Below are positions 11,526 to 22,411 of a stretch of DNA of 64,000 nt, in pieces. How positions within the stretch are numbered: the first letter of the stretch is position 1; the number at the start of each line of letters is the position of its first letter. The position numbers and the translations under genes were made by a program. This DNA is from Ypsolopha sequella (Eukaryota > Arthropoda > Insecta > Lepidoptera > Ypsolophidae): contig OW203987.1 of NCBI GenBank assembly GCA_934047225.1, positions 337,501 to 401,500 of the forward strand. Reading direction: 5' to 3'. The notes under the pieces were generated by a model. That model saw only the letters and a list, made by a program, of their open reading frames with translations. It did not search any database and was not told the origin of the DNA.

Positions 11526-12283
11526 TAAATATATGCAATACATATACATATAATATAATAAATATATGCCTAACTCCGCCCATTCGATTAGTCTTTCTAA
11601 GAAGAAGGGCAAGAAACTTAGCAAGATCATGTCTTTTTTTTAATAATATTATTAACGACAACTAAATGTAAAAAGTAAACCTATACTTTAATTGAATAAA
11701 AAGATAAAAAATGCAAGACAGTAGAAAATTATGTCATGAAGGTAAAAAGAAATATATAATACATTTGTCTACCTGTCCCATATTAGCGGCCTTGTTAATG
11801 CGATATTTTGGTAGGAACCTTGCAAACTTTCAACGGAAGAAACCGCTTGGCACAGGTGTAGCTAGGAATGTTCCGAGCTGATTTAGTTCAGTAGACATGA
11901 GGAGGCATTATGCAGGTGACCTGGGGGGGGGAAACTGCATCCACCGCGCCTCACTCCGAGCTAGATATCTGAATACATAAAGTAACAAGATCAAGTTTGG
12001 TATTATTTTCGCATAATTCGGGGACGAGAAATTCATTTCTGGTACAAAATTTACATTCTTCTGTTCAAAAAATCTCAGTTTTTCACAAAACCAAAAATTA
12101 AAGTTCTTTTTTATACGTCCTCCCTTTTGAAGTAAGTGGGCTTTCTCCAGAAAAAAAAATTTTTTTTCAATAGTTCTGTTTTTCACAAACATATTTTTAT
12201 ATATAAAAAGTAAAAAAAAATGCCTAGAAATTAATACTTGTGGTTTTGGGTTCTTGATGGGACATTTGCAACATATTGTAAAT
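11526..12283. other. No recognised gene
   Basis: AT-rich. A 94-codon minus-strand frame at 11908-12192 is lysine- and phenylalanine-rich, as expected from biased base composition, and has no domain. Confidence 0.45.
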
Positions 12284-12423
12284 AAAATAGTTCTTGGTAG
12301 CTATTCCACTAGTTTATTTTTCCTTTGCTAACTGGTTTCGTTATTATGACATCTTTAGGCTTTTATAGGATGCCACTAAGATAATTTTGATTCAACTTGA
12401 AACAGCTACCAAGAACTATTAAT
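12284..12423. mobile_element. Small inverted-repeat element, about 135 bp
   Basis: AATAGTTCTTGGTAGCT at about 12286-12302 is matched inverted by AGCTACCAAGAACTATT at about 12405-12421. Size and structure fit a short MITE; family unknown. Confidence 0.55.
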
Positions 12424-12594
12424 AAAATGCCAAACCTGGATTTAAAGAATCATTGTATTTTAGATACACTTCTATTTAAGATGCCTAAGTGATATTTAAA
12501 AAACCGGTAATTGCAAGCTTTACTCATGGGCAAGAGAAAAAAAAAACTTTTTGTTTTTAGTTTTAAAGCCAAATTATTGAGATTTTGATTGTTT

Positions 12595-13156
12595 TTAACC
12601 CTTAACTACCTACCACCGGTCTCAGAGACCGCAACGGGTTTTGTTTTTCAATTTATTCGGCCAACGTAAGCCGTAGATATATGTGCGTCTATGTACCTTT
12701 TCGTCGATCCCTTGCAACCATTTGCAAGCACTCGTCAGGTGTATGTATACGTGCGCAAATCCTCTGCAGGTGATCAAAAAAAGGTCGCGAGTCGGCTTTT
12801 TTTCTATGTAAGTCTCATGGGTTTTTACTTCACATTGAACTTACAATTTAGAAGTTATTTTTATTTTGTGTTTACTGTAACTCAATTATTTAGGTAACAT
12901 TATATTTTGTTTTTAATTAAACGATAATGATTTTGAAATACGTACAGTGGAGACCGCATCAAGTAAGACACATTGGACTTTGTACCTATCGTATATTCTT
13001 CTCTGTAGAGGCTAATTTCGTACCGCAAGTGTGCTTGACGTGTTCTCCACTGTACATGTACAAAAATAATATTTGTTTTAACTAGTTAGGTCTTTGACAT
13101 TTGCTAAGCGGTCTCTATGACCGCAGGTAGGTGGTTATGTGACGAAAAGTAGTTAA
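12595..13156. mobile_element. piggyBac-like non-autonomous element flanked by TTAA
   Basis: TTAA occurs at 12595-12598 and 13153-13156. The left end continues CCCTTAACTACCTACCACC with GGTCTCAGAGACCGC. The right end carries GCGGTCTCTATGACCGC with AGGTAGGTGG, which is the imperfect inverted counterpart. TTAA targets and asymmetric terminal plus subterminal repeats are typical of piggyBac elements. No transposase is encoded; a 68-codon frame at 12691-12897 is not convincing. Confidence 0.6.
12945..13052. mobile_element. 108-bp Tc1/mariner-like MITE nested in the TTAA element
   Basis: TA dinucleotides flank both sides. The left end CAGTGGAGACCGCATCAAG is matched inverted at the right (CTTGACGTGTTCTCCACTG). 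CAGTG termini and a TA duplication fit Tc1/mariner MITEs. Confidence 0.65.
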
Positions 13157-13358
13157 TTATGTTGTCAATTTACAGTTATACAATATTTGTTCAAAATTTT
13201 AAGTCTCTACTACTTACCTATATACGGATCAAAAGTTATAAAGATGTATTGTGACATACATACGGACGGACTCGCGGACAATGGCATCTCGTCATAATGG
13301 TTCCTTTTTATTTATACGGAATTCTAAAGAATAAATACAAGTTAAGAAAAAAAATAAC

Positions 13359-13811
13359 ATGGTGAAACCATCTGATAATCGTTTCAATAGCGGTGTTAGT
13401 TTTGTATATTTCTTACTGGTGAAACCATCTGATAATCGTTTCAATAGCGGTGTTAGTTTCGTATATTTCTTACTGGTGAAACCATCTGATAATCGTTTCA
13501 ATAGCGGTGTTAGTTTTGTATATTTCTTACTGGTGAAACCATCTGATAATCGTTTCAATAGCGGTGTTAGTTTCATATATTTCTTACTGGTGAAACCATC
13601 TGATAATCGTTTCAATAGCGGTGTTAGTTTTGTATATTTCTTACTGGTGAAACCATCTGATAATCGTTTCAATAGCAGTGTTAGTTTTGTATATTTCTTA
13701 CTGGTGAAACCATCTGATAATCGTTTCAATGGCGGTGTTAGTTTTGTATATTTCTTACTGGTGAAACCATCTGATAATCGTTTCAATAGCGGTGTTAGTT
13801 TTGTATATTCT
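13359..13811. repeat. Minisatellite, 57-bp unit, 8 copies
   Basis: The unit starts GTGAAACCATCTGATAATCG. Because 57 is a multiple of three and the unit has no stops in one frame of each strand, there are 167- and 187-codon open frames on opposite strands. Differences between units are a few single bases. I treat the frames as by-products. Confidence 0.95.
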
Positions 13812-13859
13812 TTGATATTTACATTGTGCTTTGTGTTAACTGTGCTTTTTAGCATCGAG

Positions 13860-14264
13860 TAATATAGACCACAATGAAGATGGTTTCATTTTATTCGACA
13901 GCTTACTAAAATAAGCCAAAAATGATTTCACAGTTTTTCGGTTTTCCAAGTGATGAAATTCTCATAGATTTTCAAATATTTATACCTGGATTTTGGTGAC
14001 AAAAGATTATCTATTACTTTATTTACCACATTTTTTATTTCTTTAGGTGTTAATATGTCGTCACGTTCGCTACTAAAATCCATTTTCAAGAAACACAATC
14101 AAATGCTTACAAAATATTTATTGCGTAAATTCGCGCCCATTGATCAAGATTATTTAAAAACAGACTAAAAGAGCATTATCTTTCACTGTCATAAGTGTCA
14201 TAATGCTATTTTTGTGCCAATTTGCATGTCTATATCTTTAACGGTGCTAAAGTTATGAAGCTGT
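13860..14264. other. No recognised gene
   Basis: AT-rich unique-looking sequence; nothing supported. Confidence 0.4.
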
Positions 14265-14645
14265 GACATACGGACGGATAGATGGATAACGGAGTCTCAC
14301 CATAAAGGTTCCTTTTGTACCTTTTAGGTACTACGGAACCCAAATTATGAATGGCTCAAAAGGACTGAATATCCTGAGTCATTCAACAGTGAATAAAAAA
14401 TGACAAAATTAAATTTATCATCCACAATACGGAACCCTAGGTACGCTGGTCTGATCCGCGCCTCCTTTTTTTTAGTATTTATTGTTATAGCGGCAACAGA
14501 AATACATCATCTGTGAAAATTTCAACTGTCTAACTATCACGGTTCATAGATGCAGCCTGCTGACAGACGGACAGACAGACAGACGGACAGCGGAGTCTTA
14601 GTAATAAGGTCCCGTAGGTTACCCCTTGTGTACGGAACCCTAAAA
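14265..14645. repeat. Dispersed lepidopteran-type repeats ending in GGAACCCT
   Basis: Two copies of a GACGGACAG / GGAGTCT / ACGGAACCC pattern lie at about 14265-14343 and 14560-14645. Between them, 14395-14452 (TGACAAAATTAAATTTATCA, then CCACAATACGGAACCC) matches 54880-54940. Weaker relatives occur at 13240-13305 and 17510-17620. I remember this motif from many moth genomes; its element class is unsure. Confidence 0.55.
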
Positions 14646-14773
14646 AGTATCTTTTAAACCTGAAGAGGCGCGAGGAATTTTAATTGTAACTTTTTTCTAA
14701 GCATGTTTAGGAGGTGCGGTAAGGGTATTTCCTTAACCGTATGAATTCATTCATGACGGGTAAGAGTATCGGT

Positions 14774-15615
14774 TTCAGCTCCATCAGTAGACAAAATCAA
14801 TACGGTTTTGCTGTAAATTTTGTCGTTTATATTAATCTCCAAAACCGTAACGTGTTCATCAACAGGAGGAGACGAACTCAATACGCTCATGTGTAGGTTC
14901 ATCGTGCAGTTCCAAAAAGGTATCGACTTCGTCGGCTCCTAGCTTGTTTAGGCTTTTTGTAGTAAAATGAACTTTGTTCTTTCCAAGCTTAAATTATTAA
15001 TTATGAACTTTATCGCATTGTCATAAAATAACTTTTCCAATAGCAATTACGACATAAAGTGGCTAACGTTGCCAACTTCAAGTTCAAGAAGTATATATTG
15101 ATGATTTTTACTAAGGCGACGACTACTGCTGGTGACCTTAGGGAAATCAAGATGTGAATGCGCTCAAATAATTAATTTCAATAATTATTTTAGCTAAAAT
15201 TATTCGAAAATAATCAAGGGATTTTGTTATAAATATCTTAAATTTTACCAAGTTTCAATTTGTTTCTTTGCATATTTATTTAATTAAACCGGATTTTAGT
15301 CTTAAAATAGACCTTGCTTCGGTATAAATTTGTTAAAGTTCTTGATAAAAATAAAAAATAAACAAATTAAGCCATCTCATTACATATATACTGTATTTTT
15401 TATACTAAAAGTAAAAAAAAACTGCTATACTATACTAACATAACATTTGAATTTAATCAAACCTCCTCGCAGCTTTTCAAGGTCACCACCTTAGTCGTCA
15501 CCTTAAATATAATGCACTGATGTTTATTATGTACCATACCTACATCGTTTTATTGGGAGATATCAAAAATGCGCAAAATCTTGTTGATTTTGTCTACTGA
15601 TGGGGCTGAAATCGA
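14774..15615. repeat. Degenerate large inverted repeat
   Basis: CAGCTCCATCAGTAGACAAA (14779-14798) is matched inverted by TTTGTCTACTGATGGGGCTG at about 15590. A second inner pair, CGACGACTACTGCTGGTGACC near 15118 and GGTCACCACCTTAGTCGTC near 15480, lies inside it. Arms are otherwise eroded. Could be an old foldback element of about 840 bp. Confidence 0.4.
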
Positions 15616-15739
15616 TACGCTTACATGGCATGTTTTGATTTCCAAAAACGTACTGAATTGATTGCGACGAGGGGACGAATTCAACACGGTTGAGGAAATT
15701 CGCATACGGTATGGGACGTAAGTATAGAGCTCTATCAGG

Positions 15740-15891
15740 CCACCCTAGAAGGACGTATGCTGACCAAATTGGCGAGATATTGAAGAAGGGCAATGTCAAA
15801 AGTACCCGGAATAGAAGAGCTTGTGTGACTAGATTGATGGATGTGGAAGAGGTGAAAGAGGTGTGTTAGGATCGTAGCAGATGGAAATCTG
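15740..15891 (+). pseudogene. RTE-like LINE C-terminal end, seed of the adjacent array
   Basis: The plus strand reads RRTYADQIGEILKKGNVKST, then NRRACVTRLMDVEEVKEV, a stop, and DRSRWKSVFSAYLSGR leading into the array. This resembles the conserved C-terminal tail of RTE-type LINE proteins, ending a few codons into the first repeat unit. A relative lies at 8120-8270. Confidence 0.6.
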
Positions 15892-17494
15892 TATTCTCTG
15901 CCTACCTCTCTGGGAGACAGGCCTGAGTATATGTACAAGATGTAAGTATCCCAGTTGTGACCCATCTCAACTTTACAACATGTGTATTCTCTGCCTACCT
16001 CTCTGGGAGACAGGCCTGAGTATATGTACAAGATGTAAGTATCCCAGTTGTGACCCATCTCAACTTTACAACATGTGTATTCTCTGCCTACCTCTCTGGG
16101 AGACAGGCCTGAGTATATGTACAAGATGTAAGTATCCCAGTTGTGACCCATCTCAACTTTACAACATGTGTATTCTCTGCCTACCTCTCTGGGAGACAGG
16201 CCTGAGTATATGTACAAGATGTAAGTATCCCAGTTGTGACCCATCTCAACTTTACAACATGTGTATTGGAACGTTCCAACTCTGCCTACCTCTCTGGGAG
16301 ACAGGCCTGAGTATATGTACAAGATGTAAGTATCCCAGTTGTGACCCATCTCAACTTTACAACATGTGTATTGGAACGTTCCAACTCTGCCTACCTCTCT
16401 GGGAGACAGGCCTGAGTATATGTACAAGATGTAAGTATCCCAGTTGTGACCCATCTCAACTTTACAACATGTGTATTCTCTGCCTACCTCTCTGGGAGAC
16501 AGGCCTGAGTATATGTACAAGATGTAAGTATCCCAGTTGTGACCCATCTCAACTTTACAACATGTGTATTCTCTGCCTACCTCTCTGGGAGACAGGCCTG
16601 AGTATATGTACAAGATGTAAGTATCCCAGTTGTGACCCATCTCAACTTTACAACATGTGTATTCTCTGCCTACCTCTCTGGGAGACAGGCCTGAGTATAT
16701 GTACAAGATGTAAGTATCCCAGTTGTGACCCATCTCAACTTTACAACATGTGTATTGGAACGTTCCAACTCTGCCTACCTCTCTGGGAGACAGGCCTGAG
16801 TATATGTACAAGATGTAAGTATCCCAGTTGTGACCCATCTCAACTTTACAACATGTGTATTGGAACGTTCCAACTCTGCCTACCTCTCTGGGAGACAGGC
16901 CTGAGTATATGTACAAGATGTAAGTATCCCAGTTGTGACCCATCTCAACTTTACAACATGTGTATTGGAACGTTCCAACTCTGCCTACCTCTCTGGGAGA
17001 CAGGCCTGAGTATATGTACAAGATGTAAGTATCCCAGTTGTGACCCATCTCAACTTTACAACATGTGTATTGGAACGTTCCAACTCTGCCTACCTCTCTG
17101 GGAGACAGGCCTGAGTATATGTACAAGATGTAAGTATCCCAGTTGTGACCCATCTCAACTTTACAACATGTGTATTGGAACGTTCCAACTCTGCCTACCT
17201 CTCTGGGAGACAGGCCTGAGTATATGTACAAGATGTAAGTATCCCAGTTGTGACCCATCTCAACTTTACAACATGTGTATTGGAACGTTCCAACTCTGCC
17301 TACCTCTCTGGGAGACAGGCCTGAGTATATGTACAAGATGTAAGTATCCCAGTTGTGACCCATCTCAACTTTACAACATGTGTATTCTCTGCCTACCTCT
17401 CTGGGAGACAGGCCTGAGTATATGTACAAGATGTAAGTATCCCAGTTGTGACCCATCTCAACTTTACAACATGTGTATTGGAACGTTCCAACTC
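15892..17494. repeat. Minisatellite, 93-bp and 105-bp units, 16 copies
   Basis: Units begin CTCTGCCTACCTCTCTGGGA. Nine of the 16 copies end with a 12-bp addition containing the palindrome GGAACGTTCC (copies 4, 5, 9-14 and 16 by my count), giving 105 bp instead of 93. Copies are otherwise practically identical. Both lengths are multiples of three, which explains 540- and 573-codon open frames on opposite strands. The first part of the unit is the end of a LINE coding region. Confidence 0.95.
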
Positions 17495-17619
17495 GTGAAA
17501 TAAAATTAAAGTCACAAAGAAACAGACTGTGACAGACAGTCAGACAGATCGACTAACACACGAGCACATTCAGTCTTACCATAAGGGTTTCTTTTTTACT
17601 TTGATTACGGAATCCTAAA

Positions 17620-18344
17620 CTTTTTAAGTTACAAACACTTGAGAAATATCGTAAAATTTCTTAAACGAAATTGAATAACACTGTTGCGAATCTAATGTAA
17701 ACTTTGTTAATATCAAACAGTTTAGAGTTTAGACCGCGACAATACTTAGTATTTGTGACGACACTACCACAGTGTTCTGAACGTCTAGATCTTAACAAGT
17801 AGTTTTGACGGCACTACCAGTGAGTTTTGAACGTCATGGGCTGCAAGTTACAGAATTACTTCACTTCTCACTGAAAATCACTTGAAATTATACGAATACA
17901 TTAACTGTTGATCGGCTAAATAATATTCGTCAACGAAACTCAAAACGTTTTAGTATTAGTACCCCATGTAACTAAGATAGCAATTCGAACCTGTTTCAGT
18001 CTTGCTATAATTTTAAGGTATCCAGCGAGAAGGTTTGCTTTAAATTTGCAATGGTAAGTAAGTAAACTTGACGCACATTAAAATCAAGTTTCTAGTTTTT
18101 ATAAAACAAACTTCGTTGCTGCGATCACAATAGTGGGTTGTGTCAGAGTTAGCGCGGTGACACACGTACCCGAACTTCCATCCAGAAATCTTGGACGCCG
18201 TTAATTTGTATGCGCACAAGCCGGACGCAAATTGGTTTAGCATGTGACACCGTGTATATAAATTCATACAAATTAGCGCCGTCTGGAGACTCCGTGCGAG
18301 TGTCATCTGTAAATTATTCAAGTGGAAACTTCTTATGCCGCTTT
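17620..18344. other. No recognised gene
   Basis: A 93-codon minus frame at 18040-18321 has no domain. The segment 18130-18310 looks transposon-like (GTGACAC repeats) but I cannot assign it. Confidence 0.4.
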
Positions 18345-18454
18345 TTTACGCCTCCCATGCCCTTCTAGTTTACGCCTCCCATGCCCTTCTAGTTTACGCC
18401 TCCCATGCCCTTCTTGTTTACGCCTCCCATGCCCTTCTAGTTTACGCCTCCCAT
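18345..18454. repeat. Minisatellite, 24-bp unit, left part
   Basis: The unit is TTTACGCCTCCCATGCCCTT plus CTAG, with about 4.6 copies here. The array is broken mid-unit by a MITE and continues at 18719. Confidence 0.95.
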
Positions 18455-18718
18455 CAGTGGCGTGCACAGAACTTTTTGCTGGAAAAGCAAACAATTGGTC
18501 AAGAACACCAATAAAAAAAATATAAAAAAATTTAAATATCACTTTGAAAAAAAAAAGTTTGTATAGAAAATTTTCACTCTAGGGTAGACATTGTCTACCC
18601 TGGCGTCATACAATTTTTTTTTTTTTCAAAGTGATATTTAAATTTTTTCATATTTTTTTTATTGTTGTTCTTGACCAATTGTTTGCTTTTCCAGCAAAAA
18701 GTTCTGTGCACGCCACTG
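18455..18718. mobile_element. Palindromic hAT-family MITE inside the 24-bp array
   Basis: Termini are CAGTGGCGTGCACAGAAC and its inverse. The whole 264 bp is a nearly perfect palindrome centred on GGTAGACATTGTCTACC. The 8-bp sequence CCTCCCAT is present immediately outside both ends (18447-18454 and 18719-18726) as a target-site duplication. 8-bp duplications and CAGTGGCG-like ends are typical of hAT elements. Confidence 0.9.
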
Positions 18719-18860
18719 CCTCCCATGCCCTTCTAGTTTACGCCTCCCATGCCCTTCTAGTTTACGCCTCCCATGCCCTTCTAGTTTACGCCTCCCATGC
18801 CCTTCTAGTTTACGCCTCCCATGCCCTTCTAGTTTACGCCTCCCATGCCCTTCTAGTTTA
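18719..18860. repeat. Minisatellite, 24-bp unit, right part
   Basis: About six further copies of the 24-bp unit, restarting with the duplicated CCTCCCAT. Confidence 0.95.
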
Positions 18861-20029
18861 TTGACCGTTGTGTATCTATGTGTGCAAAACCATATACTGT
18901 TCTAATATATCACTATAATAAAATAGCTCCAAATAAAAGCCGATGTTTGTGTCAGAGATACAACCGTTAATTGTCAAATAGGATACTTTTAAAGTCCCCC
19001 CTTTACTCTGTCAAAGACGGAGGAATTAATAGCGGCCATAGATTTATTTATTTTTATTTTATTTTTTAATATTATTTATTTAAATAATTTTTACATCATT
19101 ACAGTATTCAATCAATTCCCTATACAGTACAAACAAAACATTTACAAGTTTTATCATTAAGAGGCCCCTTTACGCATGGATTTTTCTCAAGAGTCATACA
19201 AAATGTAAAAACTGATTGTGAAGTCAACAACTTATTTTCTTGTTATTATTATTGCCATCGGGCACCCGCTGTCCAGGCGAGGGCCTAGTTGCGTCCGATA
19301 AGGATAAATCCATCGGGCACCCGCTGTCCAGGCGAGGGCCTAGTTGCGTCCGATAAGGATAAATCCACCGAGTCACAAAAGATAAATTGTTTAATTTACA
19401 AGAAACTTAAATAACAAAAATAATACTAAATAATACTTAAAAAAATATTAACAAAAAAATAAGCCTAAATAAAAAAAATATATTACTTAGATCGCTACCG
19501 CACGGAACAGTGTCCAGTAGGCTGGTGGCGTTACCCAGTTGGATTGCAAGTCTAATCCGCTGTCCGAAGTAGGCCCCAGTCCGCCGATTTGTACTCGATT
19601 TTTAGCTGCTAAAATCGTATTTTGGTAGCTCGGATTTTTCTTATTGGAGCGTGACTCCTATATATTAGACTCTGAGATTTCCTGTAGGTCAGGTTGTTGC
19701 GAGTATGTGGGTGTGTGCGTGGTTGTTATGTTACTCTAAGCCGTGTTACATGTTGATGTTTTATATGTCTTCGTCAGTGGTCTCGCTGTTCGTTTCAGGT
19801 TTCTCGTAAATGTCACTGGCAGTGTCCTTAACCTTGTCCTTGTCGTCAGCCGTGTTCATCCAAAATTCATACCTTTATCGACGTAATCATAGAGGATAAA
19901 AACCTCTATGGACGTAAGTCATGTCCTGTTGTCAAGTCGAGTGTATGTATATTGGTCGGCCAAGGGTTAACGTGAAACTGGGGCATACCATACCGTAATC
20001 CATAAAATAATTGCGATTTATGTGTGTAG
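18861..20029. other. Unassigned region with a 55-bp tandem duplication
   Basis: A segment beginning CATCGGGCACCCGCTGTCC is present twice in tandem (about 19256-19366). Positions 19160-19240 resemble 58065-58150 (AAGAGG.CCCTTTA, TGTGAAGTC, CTTATTTTCTT), a shared dispersed repeat. AT-rich 19050-19110 looks like a LINE 3' tail. No gene recognised. Confidence 0.45.
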
Positions 20030-22381
20030 GTATTATATTATGTACCTGTAACAGTTGTTGGTCTCTGATATCAGCGGTACGGCATGAGTAGCTCGATGGC
20101 TCAGTCGGTAACGCACTTGTCGTGAAGGTATTATATTATGTACCTGTAACAGTTGTTGGTCTCTGATATCAGCGGTACGGCATGAGTAGCTCGATGGCTC
20201 AGTCGGTAACGCACTTGTCGTGAAGGTATTATATTATGTACCTGTAACAGTTGTTGGTCTCTGATATCAGCGGTACGGCATGAGTAGCTCGATGGCTCAG
20301 TCGGTAACGCACTTGTCGTGAAGGTATTATATTATGTACCTGTAACAGTTGTTGGTCTCTGATATCAGCGGTACGGCATGAGTAGCTCGATGGCTCAGTC
20401 GGTAACGCACTTGTCGTGAAGGTATTATATTATGTACCTGTAACAGTTGTTGGTCTCTGATATCAGCGGTACGGCATGAGTAGCTCGATGGCTCAGTCGG
20501 TAACGCACTTGTCGTGAAGGTATTATATTATGTACCTGTAACAGTTGTTGGTCTCTGATATCAGCGGTACGGCATGAGTAGCTCGATGGCTCAGTCGGTA
20601 ACGCACTTGTCGTGAAGGTATTATATTATGTACCTGTAACAGTTGTTGGTCTCTGATATCAGCGGTACGGCATGAGTAGCTCGATGGCTCAGTCGGTAAC
20701 GCACTTGTCGTGAAGGTATTATATTATGTACCTGTAACAGTTGTTGGTCTCTGATATCAGCGGTACGGCATGAGTAGCTCGATGGCTCAGTCGGTAACGC
20801 ACTTGTCGTGAAGGTATTATATTATGTACCTGTAACAGTTGTTGGTCTCTGATATCAGCGGTACGGCATGAGTAGCTCGATGGCTCAGTCGGTAACGCAC
20901 TTGTCGTGAAGGTATTATATTATGTACCTGTAACAGTTGTTGGTCTCTGATATCAGCGGTACGGCATGAGTAGCTCGATGGCTCAGTCGGTAACGCACTT
21001 GTCGTGAAGGTATTATATTATGTACCTGTAACAGTTGTTGGTCTCTGATATCAGCGGTACGGCATGAGTAGCTCGATGGCTCAGTCGGTAACGCACTTGT
21101 CGTGAAGGTATTATATTATGTACCTGTAACAGTTGTTGGTCTCTGATATCAGCGGTACGGCATGAGTAGCTCGATGGCACAGTCGGTAACGCACTTGTCG
21201 TGAAGGTATTATATTATGTACCTGTAACAGTTGTTGGTCTCTGATATCAGCGGTACGGCATGAGTAGTTCGATGGCTCAGTCGGTAACGCACTTGTCGTG
21301 AAGGTATTATATTATGTACCTGTAACAGTTGTTGGTCTCTGATATCAGCGGTACGGCATGAGTAGCTCGATGGCTCAGTCGGTAACGCACTTGTCGTGAA
21401 GGTATTATATTATGTACCTGTAACAGTTGTTGGTCTCTGATATCAGCGGTACGGCATGAGTAGCTCGATGGCTCAGTCGGTAACGCACTTGTCGTGAAGG
21501 TATTATATTATGTACCTGTAACAGTTGTTGGTCTCGGATATCAGCGGTACGGCATGAGTAGCTCGATGGCTCAGTCGATAACGCACTTGTCGTGAAGGTA
21601 TTATATTATGTACCTGTAACAGTTGTTGGTCTCTGATATCAGCGGTACGGCATGAGTAGCTCGATGGCTCAGTCGGTAACGCACTTGTCGTGAAGGTATT
21701 ATATTATGTACCTGTAACAGTTGTTGGTCTCTGATATCAGCGGTACGGCATGAGTAGCTCGATGGCTCAGTCGGTAACGCACTTGTCGTGAAGGTATTAT
21801 ATTATGTACCTGTAACAGTTGTTGGTCTCTGATATCAGCGGTACGGCATGAGTAGCTCGATGGCTCAGTCGGTAACGCACTTGTCGTGAAGGTATTATAT
21901 TATGTACCTGTAACAGTTGTTGGTCTCTGATATCAGCGGTACGGCATGAGTAGCTCGATGGCTCAGTCGGTAACGCACTTGTCGTGAAGGTATTATATTA
22001 TGTACCTGTAACAGTTGTTGGTCTCTGATATCAGCGGTACGGCATGAGTAGCTCGATGGCTCAGTCGGTAACGCACTTGTCGTGAAGGTATTATATTATG
22101 TACCTGTAACAGTTGTTGGTCTCTGATATCAGCGGTACGGCATGAGTAGCTCGATGGCTCAGTCGGTAACGCACTTGTCGTGAAGGTATTATATTATGTA
22201 CCTGTAACAGTTGTTGGTCTCTGATATCAGCGGTACGGCATGAGTAGCTCGATGGCACAGTCGGTAACGCACTTGTCGTGAAGGTATTATATTATGTACC
22301 TGTAACAGTTGTTGGTCTCGGATATCAGCGGTACGGCATGAGTAGCTCGATGGCTCAGTCGGTAACGCACTTGTCGTGAAG
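20030..22381 (+). repeat. Satellite of exactly 24 copies of a 98-bp unit derived from a tRNA-like/SINE head
   Basis: The unit starts GTATTATATTATGTACCTGT and ends CACTTGTCGTGAAG. Every unit contains TGGCTCAGTCGG (TGGCACAGTCGG in two), which fits a Pol III A box. Only a handful of point variants are seen (for example GGCACAG at about 21175 and 22253, TAGTTCG at about 21265, GTCTCGG at about 21533 and 22317). The last unit runs straight into a B box. Confidence 0.95.
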
Positions 22382-22411
22382 AGATCGCAGGTTCGAATCC
22401 TGGCGCGAACT
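22340..22411 (+). ncRNA. tRNA-like SINE head with A and B boxes
   Basis: A box TGGCTCAGTCGG at 22351-22362 and a perfect B box GGTTCGAATCC at 22390-22400 are spaced as in a tRNA gene. The T arm folds with one mismatch, but the acceptor stem (5' GCTCGAT region against 3' CGCGAAC) and the D stem pair poorly, so this is more likely a tRNA-derived SINE head or decayed tRNA than a working tRNA gene. Confidence 0.6.

Noticed and set aside
11908..12192. 94-codon minus-strand ORF
   Set aside because: Lys/Phe-rich peptide as expected from AT-rich sequence with A/T runs.
15735..17503. 540- and 573-codon open frames on opposite strands
   Set aside because: They are tandem repeats of 93/105 bp with no stops. 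Both strands are open, and no domain, codon bias or unit-level constraint is seen.
20030..22381. CRISPR array or tRNA cluster
   Set aside because: Units are contiguous without variable spacers, and only the last one has both Pol III boxes. Fold and acceptor stem do not support a working tRNA.
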